A stretch of DNA of 64,000 nt from Aneurinibacillus sp. REN35 (GTDB lineage Bacteria > Bacillota > Bacilli > Aneurinibacillales > Aneurinibacillaceae): contig NZ_JBFTXJ020000010.1 of the NCBI RefSeq assembly GCF_041379945.2, forward strand, positions 84,446 to 148,445, read 5' to 3'. Below the pieces are notes generated by a model. That model saw nothing but the letters and a program-made list of their open reading frames with translations, was not told the DNA's origin and ran no database searches. Of the stretch, positions 8,249 through 16,807 are shown in pieces. The first letter of the stretch is position 1, and the number at the start of each line of letters is the position of its first letter. Both the position numbers and the translations under genes were made by a program.

Positions 8249-10348
8249 TTATTTCGTATCATTGTTTGGCTGTTTCATACAGTACTGCAGAAAATCCCTT
8301 CCCTTTGAGGTGATTTGGCTTCCCTTTCTGCCTCGCTCGCTGTTGATCAGCTCATGTTCCACCAACAGCTTCAGACGATAACGGAGTTGTTGGTCCGTCA
8401 AGTGCCTGCCTTTCCAATGCAGATGCGATAGAATAGAGGGCCGACCGGCTGAATCGATATGACCTGTTCCCAAATAGGCAAGAATGGTTATCATTTCATT
8501 CAAAAACCCTTTTTTCTGGAATTCCATCATGATCTTAAAAAGTGAATCGTTCTCCATGTTCCCTTTATATGCTTTCCATTTTAGCTTTTTTGATAAGAAA
8601 GGAAGATTTTCTACATAAATGGTTCCTTCGCATACATGAGCGAGGTATTCAACGACGTTACGCAACTCGCGTATATTGCCTGGCCAGTCATAATCAAGCA
8701 ATGTTTGCAATGCCGCCTTGGAGAACTCCATATGCGGAGCACCAAGCTTACTTTGGAATTCTTTGAGGAAAAGATCAAGCAGCAAGGGTAAATCTTCCCG
8801 TCTTTCTCGCAAGGGCGGAAGGTGAAGCGGAAGTACATTCAATCGGTAGTATAAATCCTGTCGAAAACGTTCTTCCTCAATCAACTGCTCCAGGTCCTGA
8901 TTCGTAGCTGCGATCACTCTCACATCTAGAGAAATGACTTTATCTCCACCTACCTTCATAATTTGCTTTTCCTGCAGAACCCGAAGCAGATGGTTTTGGA
9001 TCGAAGGAGATGCGTCCCCGATCTCATCAAGGAAAATGGAACCCTTATGTGCCTGTTCAAAGACTCCAATATGCCCGCCTTTTTTGGCGCCTGTAAAAGC
9101 CCCGCTTTCATAGCCGAACAATTCACTATCGAGTAGACTCTCGGAAATAGCAGCAAAGTTAATGGCGACAAAGGGGTGATACTGACGGGGCGAAGCATTA
9201 TGAATGGCCTGTGCCAGCACCTCTTTTCCCGTCCCGGTTTCACCCAGAATAAGAATGGTGGAGTCACTGCGTGCCAATTTATTTGAAATGGTAAGCAGCT
9301 GAAGCAGGGAAGCGCTTCTCGTTTTGATATCCTTAAACGTATAGCGTGCTAGAAAATTACGGTTTTTCATGTTGATTCTGTAATCAATTTCAATCTGCTG
9401 GAACTCGTCCACTTTACGAAACACAACGACAAAAGCAAACGTCTCGTTATTGATACTGATGCTTTTTTTTCGCATATAGTACATTGTGCCGTCAATATCT
9501 TTAAATTGATCCTGATCCATAGCAAGGCAGGCGATTGTCTCATAGAACGCTTTACTGATAAGCCCCTTTAGAGGTTTTTTCTGCACATCTATGGATTCCA
9601 ATTCAAGCAGCTTTTTGGCTTTATGATTGATAATCTCAAACGTTTCCTGTTCGGTGTATACAATTACGGCATCATCTATATTATGAACAATCGATTCCAA
9701 CTGCATTTGAAGCAGTTTTGAACGGTACATTTCATCGCTTAATTCTTTAACCATCTGGAATAGCGATTGTATGTAGCGAATGGGAATATAATGATTGGAG
9801 AAGTCTGGCGATATGTTAAAGAAATGAAAAATTTCATATAAGGTGGACAAGTCGATTAAGCGGTCTCCGATATCAATGACCGTCTCGATATGCTCCGGCA
9901 CGAATTCAGCTTCTCCTGGAGTAACCGCAATCGCGATGTCTTTTCGAATCGGCTTTCCTGGGTAATAAGGAACAAAATGAAGCTCAAGGCCGATTTCATT
10001 TAACATATTTACAGTTTCGTCGGCCGATTCCTTGACATTATTCACAAGATAAACTTCTGTTCCTTTTTGGATTCCCAAAAGCTTGCGCACGTTCGAAAAA
10101 TTAATCATCCGGCGTGCTATGATATAAGCGGTCTTAGAAGAAAAAAAAGGTTTAATTTTATTGCATATAATTTCGCTTGTAACGACTACCAGCGAGAATT
10201 CGCTAATAAGTGCATGATTAATCTCATCGACTGTACGTGCTTCTATATGAAAAAGGTCCTGAAATCCGATTTGATGCAGTTGTTCTACGGTTCTGCGCAA
10301 CACTGAATGATGATAGGCCACAAGTAAGATGGAATTCAACTTGCTCAT
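8249..10348 (-). CDS. sigma-54-dependent transcriptional activator with PAS and AAA+ domains
   Basis: This protein of about 699 residues has an N-terminal sensory region resembling PrpR_N (first ~180 residues), a PAS-like segment (about 210-320), and the AAA+ core of sigma-54 activators: Walker A GETGTGKE, the sigma-54-contacting loop GAFTGA, and Walker B IFLDEIGD. The C-terminus is not the usual Fis-type helix; it looks like a winged helix (LTDQQLRYRLKLLVEHELI). I start at the ATG at 10348 because AGGAGGAG lies correctly before it. It faces the opp operon, which has a -24/-12 promoter candidate, so that operon is the leading target. The effector is unknown. Confidence 0.9.
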   Translation of the reverse strand: MSKLNSILLVAYHHSVLRRTVEQLHQIGFQDLFHIEARTVDEINHALISEFSLVVVTSEIICNKIKPFFSSKTAYIIARRMINFSNVRKLLGIQKGTEVYLVNNVKESADETVNMLNEIGLELHFVPYYPGKPIRKDIAIAVTPGEAEFVPEHIETVIDIGDRLIDLSTLYEIFHFFNISPDFSNHYIPIRYIQSLFQMVKELSDEMYRSKLLQMQLESIVHNIDDAVIVYTEQETFEIINHKAKKLLELESIDVQKKPLKGLISKAFYETIACLAMDQDQFKDIDGTMYYMRKKSISINNETFAFVVVFRKVDEFQQIEIDYRINMKNRNFLARYTFKDIKTRSASLLQLLTISNKLARSDSTILILGETGTGKEVLAQAIHNASPRQYHPFVAINFAAISESLLDSELFGYESGAFTGAKKGGHIGVFEQAHKGSIFLDEIGDASPSIQNHLLRVLQEKQIMKVGGDKVISLDVRVIAATNQDLEQLIEEERFRQDLYYRLNVLPLHLPPLRERREDLPLLLDLFLKEFQSKLGAPHMEFSKAALQTLLDYDWPGNIRELRNVVEYLAHVCEGTIYVENLPFLSKKLKWKAYKGNMENDSLFKIMMEFQKKGFLNEMITILAYLGTGHIDSAGRPSILSHLHWKGRHLTDQQLRYRLKLLVEHELINSERGRKGSQITSKGRDFLQYCMKQPNNDTK

Positions 10349-10451
10349 TCTATTACTCCTCCTGCTCTGCACGTCCTGCAATGAACACAGCCGTCCCCTG
10401 GATTGGAACGGCTGCTTCGATTTGGCTTACATGTATTGTGAATGGTTTTAC

Positions 10452-12044
10452 TCAGTTCACTCCGCGTCCGGCTGCTTTCCAGAATGGCTCGCGCAGGACG
10501 ACCTTCTGGATTTTTCCGGATGCTGTTTTTGGAAGCTCTGTGACGAACTGTACTGATTTCGGACATTTAAAATGTGCCATCCGCTCGCGGCAGAAAGCGA
10601 TAATTTCTTCTTCGTCTACATTGGCATCTTCACGCAGCACGCATACAGCATGCGGTACTTCGCCCCACTTTTCGTGCGGGATAGCAATAATCGCCGCTTC
10701 AAGCACAGCCGGATGCTCGTACAGCGTACCTTCGATTTCGATGGAGGAGATGTTTTCTCCGCCGCTGATAATGATATCTTTTTTCCGGTCAACAATATCG
10801 ATATATCCGTTCTCATCGACCGTTGCCATATCTCCGGTATGATACCAGCCGTTTACGATGGAGCGAGCTGTCTCTTCCGGCTGCTGCCAATATCCCTCCA
10901 TGACGGAGTTCGAGCGGCAGATGACCTCGCCGACTTCTTCCCCGTTCGGTGTCACGTCTTCCCCGTCTTCATTCACAACGCGTGCTTCGACATTCAGCAT
11001 GCTGATGCCTGCCTTTGCTTTTAGACGGTGGATGCGGTCTTCATCGGCTTCATCACGAATGTCTTTTTTGATGTGACCTACAGTAATAAAAGGCGCGACT
11101 TCTGTCATGCCGTATACTTGAAGGAATGTCCAACCGAGTTCTTTTTCTACAGCCTTTACAAAGGAAGGGGGCGGTGCTGATCCGGCGATAACGACACGAA
11201 CATTTTGTTCGCTCTTTGTTGTTTTGGCCGTCGGAGCATTTAGAATCATATTCAAGACGGTTGGTGCCATGCAGGCAACCGTCACGCCTTCTTCTTTAAC
11301 AAGCTTGATAATAAGCGCTGGATCGATTTTGCGCAGCATTACATGGGTAGCCCCCATTCCTGTAAAGGAGAAGGGTGTACCCCAACCGTTAACATGGAAC
11401 ATCGGCAGCGTATGTAAGAGCACGTCCGTATCTTCAGCTCGTGTGTGAATGATCGTATTAATTGCATTCATATAAAGGCTGCGATGGGTTTGAATGACGC
11501 CTTTTGGCCGCCCGGTTGTCCCGCTTGTATACAGGATGGTCGCCATATCTCTTTCGTCAACCTCTTCTTGTACAGGCTCTTCTGAAGCGTTCTCGATCAT
11601 TGCATCATAAGTCATCCAGCCATCTTGATCCGCAAATCCCGGCACGGCAAGGGATATGTAGTGTTCAATGTTATGCAGGCCTGCGGTAACCGGCTCAATG
11701 AGTGAAGCAAGTTCTGCATCGACAAGGAACATCTTCGCCCCGGAATGATTTACGATGTACTCATAGTCTGCCGGAACAAGGCGAGTATTAAGAGGTACGA
11801 TAACAGCCCCTAATGTGAATGCGGCATAAAAGGCTTCATACATTTCCAACCGATTTGGAGACAGAACAGCAATACGGTCTCCTTTTTTGATGCCGTGTGT
11901 TCTAAAAGCGTTTGCAAGACGGAGTACGCGTTTTTCGATCTCTGCGTAAGTAAAGCGTCTCTCACCGTCTATAACAGCGGTTTTTTGTGGGTAGTGGTAC
12001 ACGGCTCTCTTTAAAAAATCGTGCAGCAATAATGGTACATACAT
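10452..12044 (-). CDS. acyl-CoA synthetase (AMP-binding, long/medium-chain fatty-acid CoA ligase family)
   Basis: This enzyme of about 530 residues adenylates a carboxylic acid and transfers it to CoA. It has the P-loop-like YTSGTTGRPKGVIQTH, the YGMTEVAP adenine-binding motif, the hinge region NGWYHTGDMATVDENGYIDI with DRKKDIIISGGENIS, and the C-terminal catalytic lysine in PKTASGKIQK. GGGGAGGAG is spaced for the ATG at 12044; a longer frame upstream has no ribosome site. It is 103 nt upstream of, and on the same strand as, the sigma-54 activator gene, with only a hairpin lacking a T-run between them, so read-through is possible. Chain-length preference is not readable. Confidence 0.9.
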   Translation of the reverse strand: MYVPLLLHDFLKRAVYHYPQKTAVIDGERRFTYAEIEKRVLRLANAFRTHGIKKGDRIAVLSPNRLEMYEAFYAAFTLGAVIVPLNTRLVPADYEYIVNHSGAKMFLVDAELASLIEPVTAGLHNIEHYISLAVPGFADQDGWMTYDAMIENASEEPVQEEVDERDMATILYTSGTTGRPKGVIQTHRSLYMNAINTIIHTRAEDTDVLLHTLPMFHVNGWGTPFSFTGMGATHVMLRKIDPALIIKLVKEEGVTVACMAPTVLNMILNAPTAKTTKSEQNVRVVIAGSAPPPSFVKAVEKELGWTFLQVYGMTEVAPFITVGHIKKDIRDEADEDRIHRLKAKAGISMLNVEARVVNEDGEDVTPNGEEVGEVICRSNSVMEGYWQQPEETARSIVNGWYHTGDMATVDENGYIDIVDRKKDIIISGGENISSIEIEGTLYEHPAVLEAAIIAIPHEKWGEVPHAVCVLREDANVDEEEIIAFCRERMAHFKCPKSVQFVTELPKTASGKIQKVVLREPFWKAAGRGVN

Positions 12045-12150
12045 AGTTTCTCTCCTCCCCAATATCTTGATCTGGATAAAGTGGTACACAATCAAAATAC
12101 CATAAAATTTCGAAAAAGGAAGATGGTTTGCGTCATATTTTTTCAAAAAT

Positions 12151-12190
12151 AAAAAACCTCTAAACGGCGCAGGTGCGCAGTCTAGAGGTT
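12151..12190 (-). terminator. terminator of the 165-aa gene
   Basis: On the minus strand AACCTCTAGACTGCGC pairs with GCGCCGTTTAGAGGTT around a 4-nt loop and is followed by TTTT. It separates this gene from the acyl-CoA ligase gene. Confidence 0.9.
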
Positions 12191-12202
12191 ATGGATATCA
12201 TA

Positions 12203-12700
12203 TTATACAACGACCAGTCGAGTGATTTCCCGGATAGGTGCTTCCATGTTGCGTCCATCTCCATAATACAGGTGGATCGGACCGTCTTCACGAATCGGCT
12301 TGCCGTCAATGGCGAAGCAGAGCACAGCTTCGTAAGCTTCCGCTAGGGAAAGCATCACGTCTTCTCCCTGAGCCAACTCACAGCGCAGCATGGTCGCTTC
12401 AGATTTTGGTTCGGCATTTTTGAGAAACGGTTCAAGCTTCATACCGTAGTCACCTACAATCCGCTTCTTTTCTACGAACAATTGCTCACTTTTTTTTGTT
12501 GGTGCAACCCCCTGGGTAAGTTCCTTGTCCCATTGCTGTCCCATTTTCATCAAGGAATCATCTTCTTCATCCTGCTGCTCTTCCCCAATGCTTGCGAAGA
12601 AGTCTTCCATTTTAAATTTTCGATCATCAAAGATCCAGACGCTTGGGTCAATAGTAATTGTAAAATTGACATTACCGTTAATTGTAATGACTTCAGCCAT
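12203..12700 (-). CDS. conserved-looking hypothetical protein, 165 aa
   Basis: This is an acidic, soluble protein with an ordered N-terminus (GNVNFTITIDPSVWIFDDRK), a charged low-complexity linker near residues 38-50, and a C-terminal domain ending in MEAPIREITRLVVV. I do not recognise the family with certainty. A GGAGAGAG ribosome site lies before the ATG and a strong terminator follows. It is 110 nt downstream of the cation exchanger gene on the same strand, so co-transcription is possible. Confidence 0.75.
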   Translation of the reverse strand: MAEVITINGNVNFTITIDPSVWIFDDRKFKMEDFFASIGEEQQDEEDDSLMKMGQQWDKELTQGVAPTKKSEQLFVEKKRIVGDYGMKLEPFLKNAEPKSEATMLRCELAQGEDVMLSLAEAYEAVLCFAIDGKPIREDGPIHLYYGDGRNMEAPIREITRLVVV

Positions 12701-12810
12701 ATTTTCTCTCTCCTTTTTTCTATAAAAGCTAATTGTAGCAAGTATGTTAGTCTGCTACTGCCACTGTTTGTGGTGATAGCAGATAACGATCATGAGTAGG
12801 CTGATATGAA

Positions 12811-13863
12811 TTACAAGAAGTAGAATGCTGCTCCAAGAATAATGTAGACGATGAGAAGGAGCACGCCTTCGTACCAGTTTGTGCTGCCATCGCGAGAAAT
12901 TGAGGAGGCAATAAAGACACCCACACCGATAGCCGCCAATTCAAATGACGTAAATACCAGATCCATCGGTTTGCCGAATAAAAGACTCACAAATACAAGC
13001 GTAGGGGCGACAAACAGGGCGATTTGCAGGCTGCTTCCAACCGCAATCTCTACTGAAGCTCCAATTTTGTTCTTCATGGCAAGGAAGATGGCTGCGCTGT
13101 GTTCGGCAGCATTACCGACAATGGCAATGACAAAGGCACCGACGAAGATTTCTGACCAGCCAAGTGTTTCGGCCACTTCTTGGATGCTGTGTACGAGCCA
13201 TTCACTCGTAATCGCTACGAATATGGTAGCAACGATAAGTAGAAGAATAGCTGTACCTTTACTCCATACATTCCCCTCTTCTGCTTCTTCTGCTACTGCT
13301 TGATCAGCCAGTTCTGTTTTATGGGTCACCATCGAGAAGATGAGCCACAGTATGTATGCGACAATGAGCAGGCCGGAAATGATCAAGCTAAGCGTGCCAA
13401 TTCGTTCCGCATGCAGATCCTTCAGGAATACAGCAGGGATGAACAGGGCAATGATGGCCAGCATCATCAAGGATGCATTATGCCCGGCAAGCAGTGGACT
13501 AAAATGCTGCTGCTTGAATTTCAGCCCGCCGGCGAACAAGCTTAAGCCGAGAACAAGCAGTAGGTTCCCGATAATGGAGCCGGTAATACTGGCCTTTACC
13601 ATATCGAATAAACCTTCTTTAATCAAAAAGATGGCGATAATAAGTTCCGCCGCATTTCCGAAGGTTGCATTCAGGAAGCCGCCCACACGCTCACCAGCGT
13701 AATGTGCCACGCTTTCTGTCGCTTTTCCGAGCAGGGCGGCCAGCATAATAATAGCAGCCGACGTGGTCACGAACTGCAAGCCAGCGGAGTGCGTAAAGTA
13801 ATGAGCCCATCCGCTAATTGCTGTCAGTGCAATGACAAGCGTAAAAAACAGTTTCTGATTCAA
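12811..13863 (-). CDS. calcium/proton exchanger (CaxA family)
   Basis: This is an inner-membrane antiporter of about 350 residues with around 10-11 hydrophobic segments. It carries the two inverted alpha-repeat motifs that bind the cation: GNAAELIIAI in the first half and GNAAEHSAAI in the second, each with the essential Glu. The family exports Ca2+ in exchange for protons. An acidic loop (EEAEEGN) separates the halves, as usual. I prefer the TTG at 13863, 6 nt after AGAGGG, over the longer frame starting at 13926, whose added N-terminus is charged and unlike the family. Confidence 0.9.
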   Translation of the reverse strand: MNQKLFFTLVIALTAISGWAHYFTHSAGLQFVTTSAAIIMLAALLGKATESVAHYAGERVGGFLNATFGNAAELIIAIFLIKEGLFDMVKASITGSIIGNLLLVLGLSLFAGGLKFKQQHFSPLLAGHNASLMMLAIIALFIPAVFLKDLHAERIGTLSLIISGLLIVAYILWLIFSMVTHKTELADQAVAEEAEEGNVWSKGTAILLLIVATIFVAITSEWLVHSIQEVAETLGWSEIFVGAFVIAIVGNAAEHSAAIFLAMKNKIGASVEIAVGSSLQIALFVAPTLVFVSLLFGKPMDLVFTSFELAAIGVGVFIASSISRDGSTNWYEGVLLLIVYIILGAAFYFL

Positions 13864-13989
13864 ACGAGTCCCTCTCTTTCTGCGCGAAGTAAATATATCC
13901 GATAAGATAATATACAACCTACACAACAGTGTAAAACATGAAAGAAGTAAAAAGCAAAATTTTTCGGAGCAGCTACGATGTCATATGCA

Positions 13990-14030
13990 GAAAAAGCGGG
14001 GAGAAATATACATTCTACCCCCCGCTTTTT
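13990..14030. terminator. terminator between caxA-like gene upstream region and sleB
   Basis: AAAAAGCGGGG pairs with CCCCGCTTTTT across an AT-rich loop. On the minus strand it follows the sleB stop by 15 nt and ends in a T-run, so it is the sleB terminator. Confidence 0.85.
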
Positions 14031-14044
14031 GCATTGGTCTATGT

Positions 14045-14833
14045 TTAGTTACAGAAGATGTGCTTGCCGATTTTTTTAATCTGTGGCCGCGTCCAAATCC
14101 AACCGGAGGTAGCCGTATCCGGATTGAAGTAGTAAGTGGCTCCACCTGTAGGATCCCAGCCGTTCAGCGCATCTTGTACGGCTCTTTTGGCGGTTTCATT
14201 TGGCGTCAACCAGATTTGTCCATCCGCTACCGCAGTGAAGGCGCGCGGCTCAAAAATAACGCCGGTTGGAGAATCTGGGAAAGAAGGGCTTTTTACACGG
14301 TTGAGAATAACGGCAGCTACCGCTACCTGTCCGACATAAGGCTCTCCCCGTGCTTCACCGAATACGGCGTTTGCCATCATCTTTAATTCGTTTTGTGATA
14401 GCGAGGTATTGGTTTTAGGCAGTGATTTTTTTGCGGCGGTAGGTGCCGCATTTTTTGCTGGCGTAGCGGGCTTGTTATTCGGTGCAACGGCTGTTTCACC
14501 AGGGCCGGGGCGCCAGTTTTTTGTTGCCTGCCAGAGTTTGAGTTTTGTCTTTGGGCCAAGAGCGCCATCAATATCTAGACCGAATTCATATTGGAAATTG
14601 CGCAGGGCGTGATATGTACGCCAAGAAAAAGTTCCATCTACTTTACCGGTATAGAAGCCAAGAAATTTAAGGCGTCCTTGCATCTCCCTCACGTCCGGAT
14701 TCGTAGATCCGACATATCGTGTCTGCTTGCTAAATGCTTGTGTGACCTGCTGCGGCAGCAAAGGAATGCTGACACATAGAAGCGTGAAGACGAGGGAGAG
14801 GCTGATAAGCCATCCATACTTTTTCTTATCCAT
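14045..14833 (-). CDS. sleB: spore cortex-lytic enzyme SleB
   Basis: SleB is a lytic transglycosylase that degrades the spore cortex during germination. The 262-residue protein has a signal-peptide/membrane segment (residues ~6-28), a peptidoglycan-binding repeat domain (DVREMQGRLKFLGFYTGKVD...), a Pro/Ala-rich linker, and the hydrolase_2 catalytic domain with the Glu of FGEARGEPYVGQVAVAAVIL and the C-terminal TATSGWIWTRPQIKKIGKHIFC. GGAGG precedes the ATG at 14833 by 5 nt. In many Bacillales sleB is followed by ypeB, whose product stabilises it; here a terminator follows and ypeB is not nearby. Confidence 0.93.
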   Translation of the reverse strand: MDKKKYGWLISLSLVFTLLCVSIPLLPQQVTQAFSKQTRYVGSTNPDVREMQGRLKFLGFYTGKVDGTFSWRTYHALRNFQYEFGLDIDGALGPKTKLKLWQATKNWRPGPGETAVAPNNKPATPAKNAAPTAAKKSLPKTNTSLSQNELKMMANAVFGEARGEPYVGQVAVAAVILNRVKSPSFPDSPTGVIFEPRAFTAVADGQIWLTPNETAKRAVQDALNGWDPTGGATYYFNPDTATSGWIWTRPQIKKIGKHIFCN

Positions 14834-14947
14834 ATGAACCTCCATTTGCAAAGTTTAAGCGTAGTTATCCATATTTTGAACGTTACAGGGAAAAAACATG
14901 TGTATAATGGAAAGTGAAAAGAAGGGAATGATTGGAGTACGATAGCG

Positions 14948-15220
14948 ATGGAGCCAACACTCGATGAAATGGCAAGAGCATGCAAGGCGCTTGGAAATCC
15001 TGTGCGATTGAATATTTTATATCTGCTGGCAAGACAGGAAGAATACTATTGCGGTGATATTGTTTCACTTGTGGGGATGGCGCAATCCACTGTATCGCAC
15101 CACTTAAAAATTCTTAAAGACAGTGGATGGGTAGAGACCGAAGAGCGGGGAACATTTGTATGTTATCGTGTGCGAAGGGAAAAGATGGAGCAGTTGTCAA
15201 ATTTTTTACTTTCATTTTAG
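14948..15220 (+). CDS. ArsR-family winged-helix transcriptional regulator
   Basis: This 90-residue protein fits the small dimeric ArsR/SmtB class. It begins with the dimer helix (LDEMARACKALGNPVRLNIL), and the recognition helix region reads MAQSTVSHHLKILKDSGW, followed by a wing with TFVCYRV. Two Cys residues (YYCGDI and VCYRV) are present, but no classical metal motif (ELCVCDL-type) is clear, so the signal could be non-metal. It is divergent from sleB across a short AT-rich gap with a TATAAT at 14903-14908. No clear target lies next to it apart from the Asp23 gene that follows. Confidence 0.88.
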   Translation: MEPTLDEMARACKALGNPVRLNILYLLARQEEYYCGDIVSLVGMAQSTVSHHLKILKDSGWVETEERGTFVCYRVRREKMEQLSNFLLSF

Positions 15221-15249
15221 AAAAAATTTCAACGCTTTCAGGAAACAAG

Positions 15250-15278
15250 TTGCCTTCGTCCAGATGAAGGAATAAAAT
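15250..15278 (+). promoter_or_regulatory. sigma-A type promoter of the Asp23/Gls24 gene
   Basis: TTGCCT (15250-15255) and TAAAAT (15273-15278) are separated by 17 bp, about 35 bp before the start codon. The -35 overlaps a short dyad (CCTTC...GAAGG), which may be a regulatory site. Confidence 0.5.
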
Positions 15279-15312
15279 GAAATTTAATTAGATATATAAA
15301 GGAGGAATTCCC

Positions 15313-15702
15313 ATGGCCGATGTAAAAGGAAACGGAGTTGTGCGGATTGCGGATGATGTGGTTGCCGTAATCGCTGGAATTGCAGCAAGCGAAACCGAAG
15401 GTATTGCCGGAATGTCAGGCGGAATTACCGAAGGATTAGCCCGAAGAGTAAGCGGAAAGAATGTACAAAAAGGGGTATCCGTCGAAGTAGGGGAATTCGA
15501 AGCGGCCATTGATCTTCGTATTATTGTCTCCTACGGTTCAAAAATTGATGAAGCATGCCGGAAGCTGCAGCAGAATGTGAAAGAAGCGGTTGAATCAATG
15601 ACCGGTCTGCGGGTGGTTGAAGTTAATGTGAAAGTGGAAGGCGTGGAATTCCCAAAAACTGAAAAAGAAGCGCTGCCGGAGCCGGCACATCGCGTTAAAT
15701 AA
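15313..15702 (+). CDS. Asp23/Gls24 family envelope stress response protein
   Basis: This 129-residue protein matches the DUF322/Asp23 family. It has the conserved opening GVVRIADDVVAVIAGIAASE, the GIAGMSG turn, the KGVSVEVG strand, and the C-terminal helix plus VVEVNVKVEGVEF. Family members are small cytosolic, membrane-associated proteins linked to alkaline or envelope stress, often produced in large amounts. AAAGGAGG sits 6 nt before the ATG. A membrane peptide gene follows 84 nt downstream, which fits an envelope role, after a hairpin with a T-run. Confidence 0.92.
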   Translation: MADVKGNGVVRIADDVVAVIAGIAASETEGIAGMSGGITEGLARRVSGKNVQKGVSVEVGEFEAAIDLRIIVSYGSKIDEACRKLQQNVKEAVESMTGLRVVEVNVKVEGVEFPKTEKEALPEPAHRVK

Positions 15703-15709
15703 CAAACAA

Positions 15710-15738
15710 TGGGCTGCTGAAGATTCGGCGGCCTTTTT
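15710..15738 (+). terminator. intrinsic terminator after the Asp23/Gls24 gene
   Basis: GGCTGC pairs with GCGGCC (one G-U pair) across an AAGATTC-type loop and is followed by TTTTT. Confidence 0.65.
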
Positions 15739-15786
15739 GGTATAGATAAAGGGATGGAAGATGATGGAGAGAAGAGGGTGGGGGAG

Positions 15787-15987
15787 ATGAACCGGCGCGG
15801 AGCAACATGGTGGTTTTGGATTGGACTTGCCGTGCTTATACTGCTTATCATAAGGGAAGTAGAACTTCCATTAGGGGAATTCTGGCAGGGTGGGGTCCTG
15901 CAGATTAAATATATCTATACGCTTGTATTCATGTCGTTTCTTATTATCGGAGCTTTTGTGATTTATTATATTATTCGAAAGATGTAG
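15787..15987 (+). CDS. small membrane protein, 66 aa
   Basis: The protein has two hydrophobic helices (WWFWIGLAVLILLII and TLVFMSFLIIGAFVIYYII) joined by a short acidic loop and ends in RKM, so it should be a two-pass membrane protein. I prefer the ATG at 15787, which follows GAGGG at usable distance; an in-frame ATG at 15754 would add eleven charged residues. No family is recognised. It lies between the Asp23 gene and another tiny membrane protein gene. Confidence 0.6.
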   Translation: MNRRGATWWFWIGLAVLILLIIREVELPLGEFWQGGVLQIKYIYTLVFMSFLIIGAFVIYYIIRKM

Positions 15988-16079
15988 CAAGGTGAGGGCA
16001 ATTAGGCGATTGAAGTATCCCCATTCCGGTGACCGTTACATACGATGGTACAAAGAGCACCGGAAAGGAGGATGGGACC

Positions 16080-16172
16080 GTGAGCGGATTCTTTGATGGC
16101 GGCTCTGAAATCGTATGGATTATTGTAATTATTATTGTGTTGGTTTTCCTGTTCAACGGTTTCGATAATTAA
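16080..16172 (+). CDS. very small membrane peptide, 30 aa (YjcZ-like style)
   Basis: A GTG start preceded by AAAGGAGG opens a 30-codon frame reading MSGFFDGGSEIVWIIVII then a hydrophobic run and FNGFDN. The glycine-rich N-terminus followed by one Ile/Val helix resembles the tiny sporulation membrane peptides of the YjcZ group, although I cannot confirm membership. A terminator follows 14 nt after the stop, supporting a true gene. Confidence 0.65.
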   Translation: MSGFFDGGSEIVWIIVIIIVLVFLFNGFDN

Positions 16173-16185
16173 ATATCATAACAAG

Positions 16186-16218
16186 AAGGACCCGCTTGGC
16201 AGGCTGGGTCCTTTTGTT
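16186..16218. terminator. terminator between two convergent small membrane protein genes
   Basis: AAGGACCC pairs with GGGTCCTT and is followed by TTGTTTT on the plus strand. It lies exactly between the stop codons of the 30-aa gene (plus) and the 54-aa gene (minus). Confidence 0.85.
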
Positions 16219-16383
16219 TTAAGGGAAAGGAAGCTCGGGTGTTTCAAATGTTGTTTTGCCGAAGAAGCCAAGAAAAATCAGGATAAGCAAGAGGACCACC
16301 ATGGAGAATTGTTCGCCGTCAAAACAGCAGGCATTATCTGCTGCTTGATTGTGGCCTCTACGCTTGCTGTGTCCGTCCGCCAC
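16219..16383 (-). CDS. small single-pass membrane protein, 54 aa
   Basis: On the minus strand a GTG start follows AAAGGAGGG and opens a 54-codon frame: a charged N-terminus (MADGHSKRRGHNQAADN), a CCFDGEQ segment with two adjacent cysteines, a hydrophobic helix (MVVLLLILIFLGFF) and a polar tail GKTTFETPELPFP. The strong ribosome site and clean frame make it a real gene. The layout resembles tiny spore or membrane peptides, but no family is assigned. It begins 15 nt after the 119-aa gene ends, so the two are likely one operon. Confidence 0.7.
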   Translation of the reverse strand: MADGHSKRRGHNQAADNACCFDGEQFSMVVLLLILIFLGFFGKTTFETPELPFP

Positions 16384-16398
16384 TTTTTGTCCCTCCTT

Positions 16399-16758
16399 TT
16401 ATTCCGATAGTCTTTTTTTAAATGCCGAAAAGACTTCATCCATTGTCATGCTTCCATCTTGCTTCAAAAAAGAAGCAAGTCGCTCGACCCGTGAGTTTTC
16501 GCCGGTATTATCTATGGTGCAGAATTCCCCGATCAGCGTCACTTCTACGCCGCCTTTCCGGCTGAGCAATATGCTCTCAACCTTAAGCTTTTCGGTGAGT
16601 AGAAGCAGGGCGGTAACGAATTCAAGGTTGTTTGAGGTCAGAAGCTTATCGAATGGAAGAGCGGAAGTAGCGGGAATGGAATTTTTGTCGTTTTTTTTGG
16701 TATTTGCCCCACTGGTAGTATTCTTATTGTCATTGTTTATCCGCTTTTTCCTCGCCAT
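16399..16758 (-). CDS. hypothetical protein, 119 aa
   Basis: The protein has a basic, Asn/Lys-rich N-terminus (MARKKRINNDNKN) that looks disordered, followed by a compact domain from about residue 35 to the end (LTSNNLEFVTALLLLTEKLK ... GEFCTIDNTGENSRVERLASF). AGGAGGAG lies before the ATG. The family is not recognised. It is the first gene of a likely two-gene unit with the 54-aa membrane protein. Confidence 0.65.
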   Translation of the reverse strand: MARKKRINNDNKNTTSGANTKKNDKNSIPATSALPFDKLLTSNNLEFVTALLLLTEKLKVESILLSRKGGVEVTLIGEFCTIDNTGENSRVERLASFLKQDGSMTMDEVFSAFKKRLSE

Positions 16759-16807
16759 CCATCTCCTCCTCCTGCTGTTACACTATGCAGAAATGAGAAG
16801 AATGCGC

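Noticed and set aside
10389..10415. Terminator between the acyl-CoA ligase gene and the sigma-54 activator gene
   Set aside because: CAGCCGT/ACGGCTG forms a hairpin but no T-run follows on the minus strand, so it was not called a terminator.
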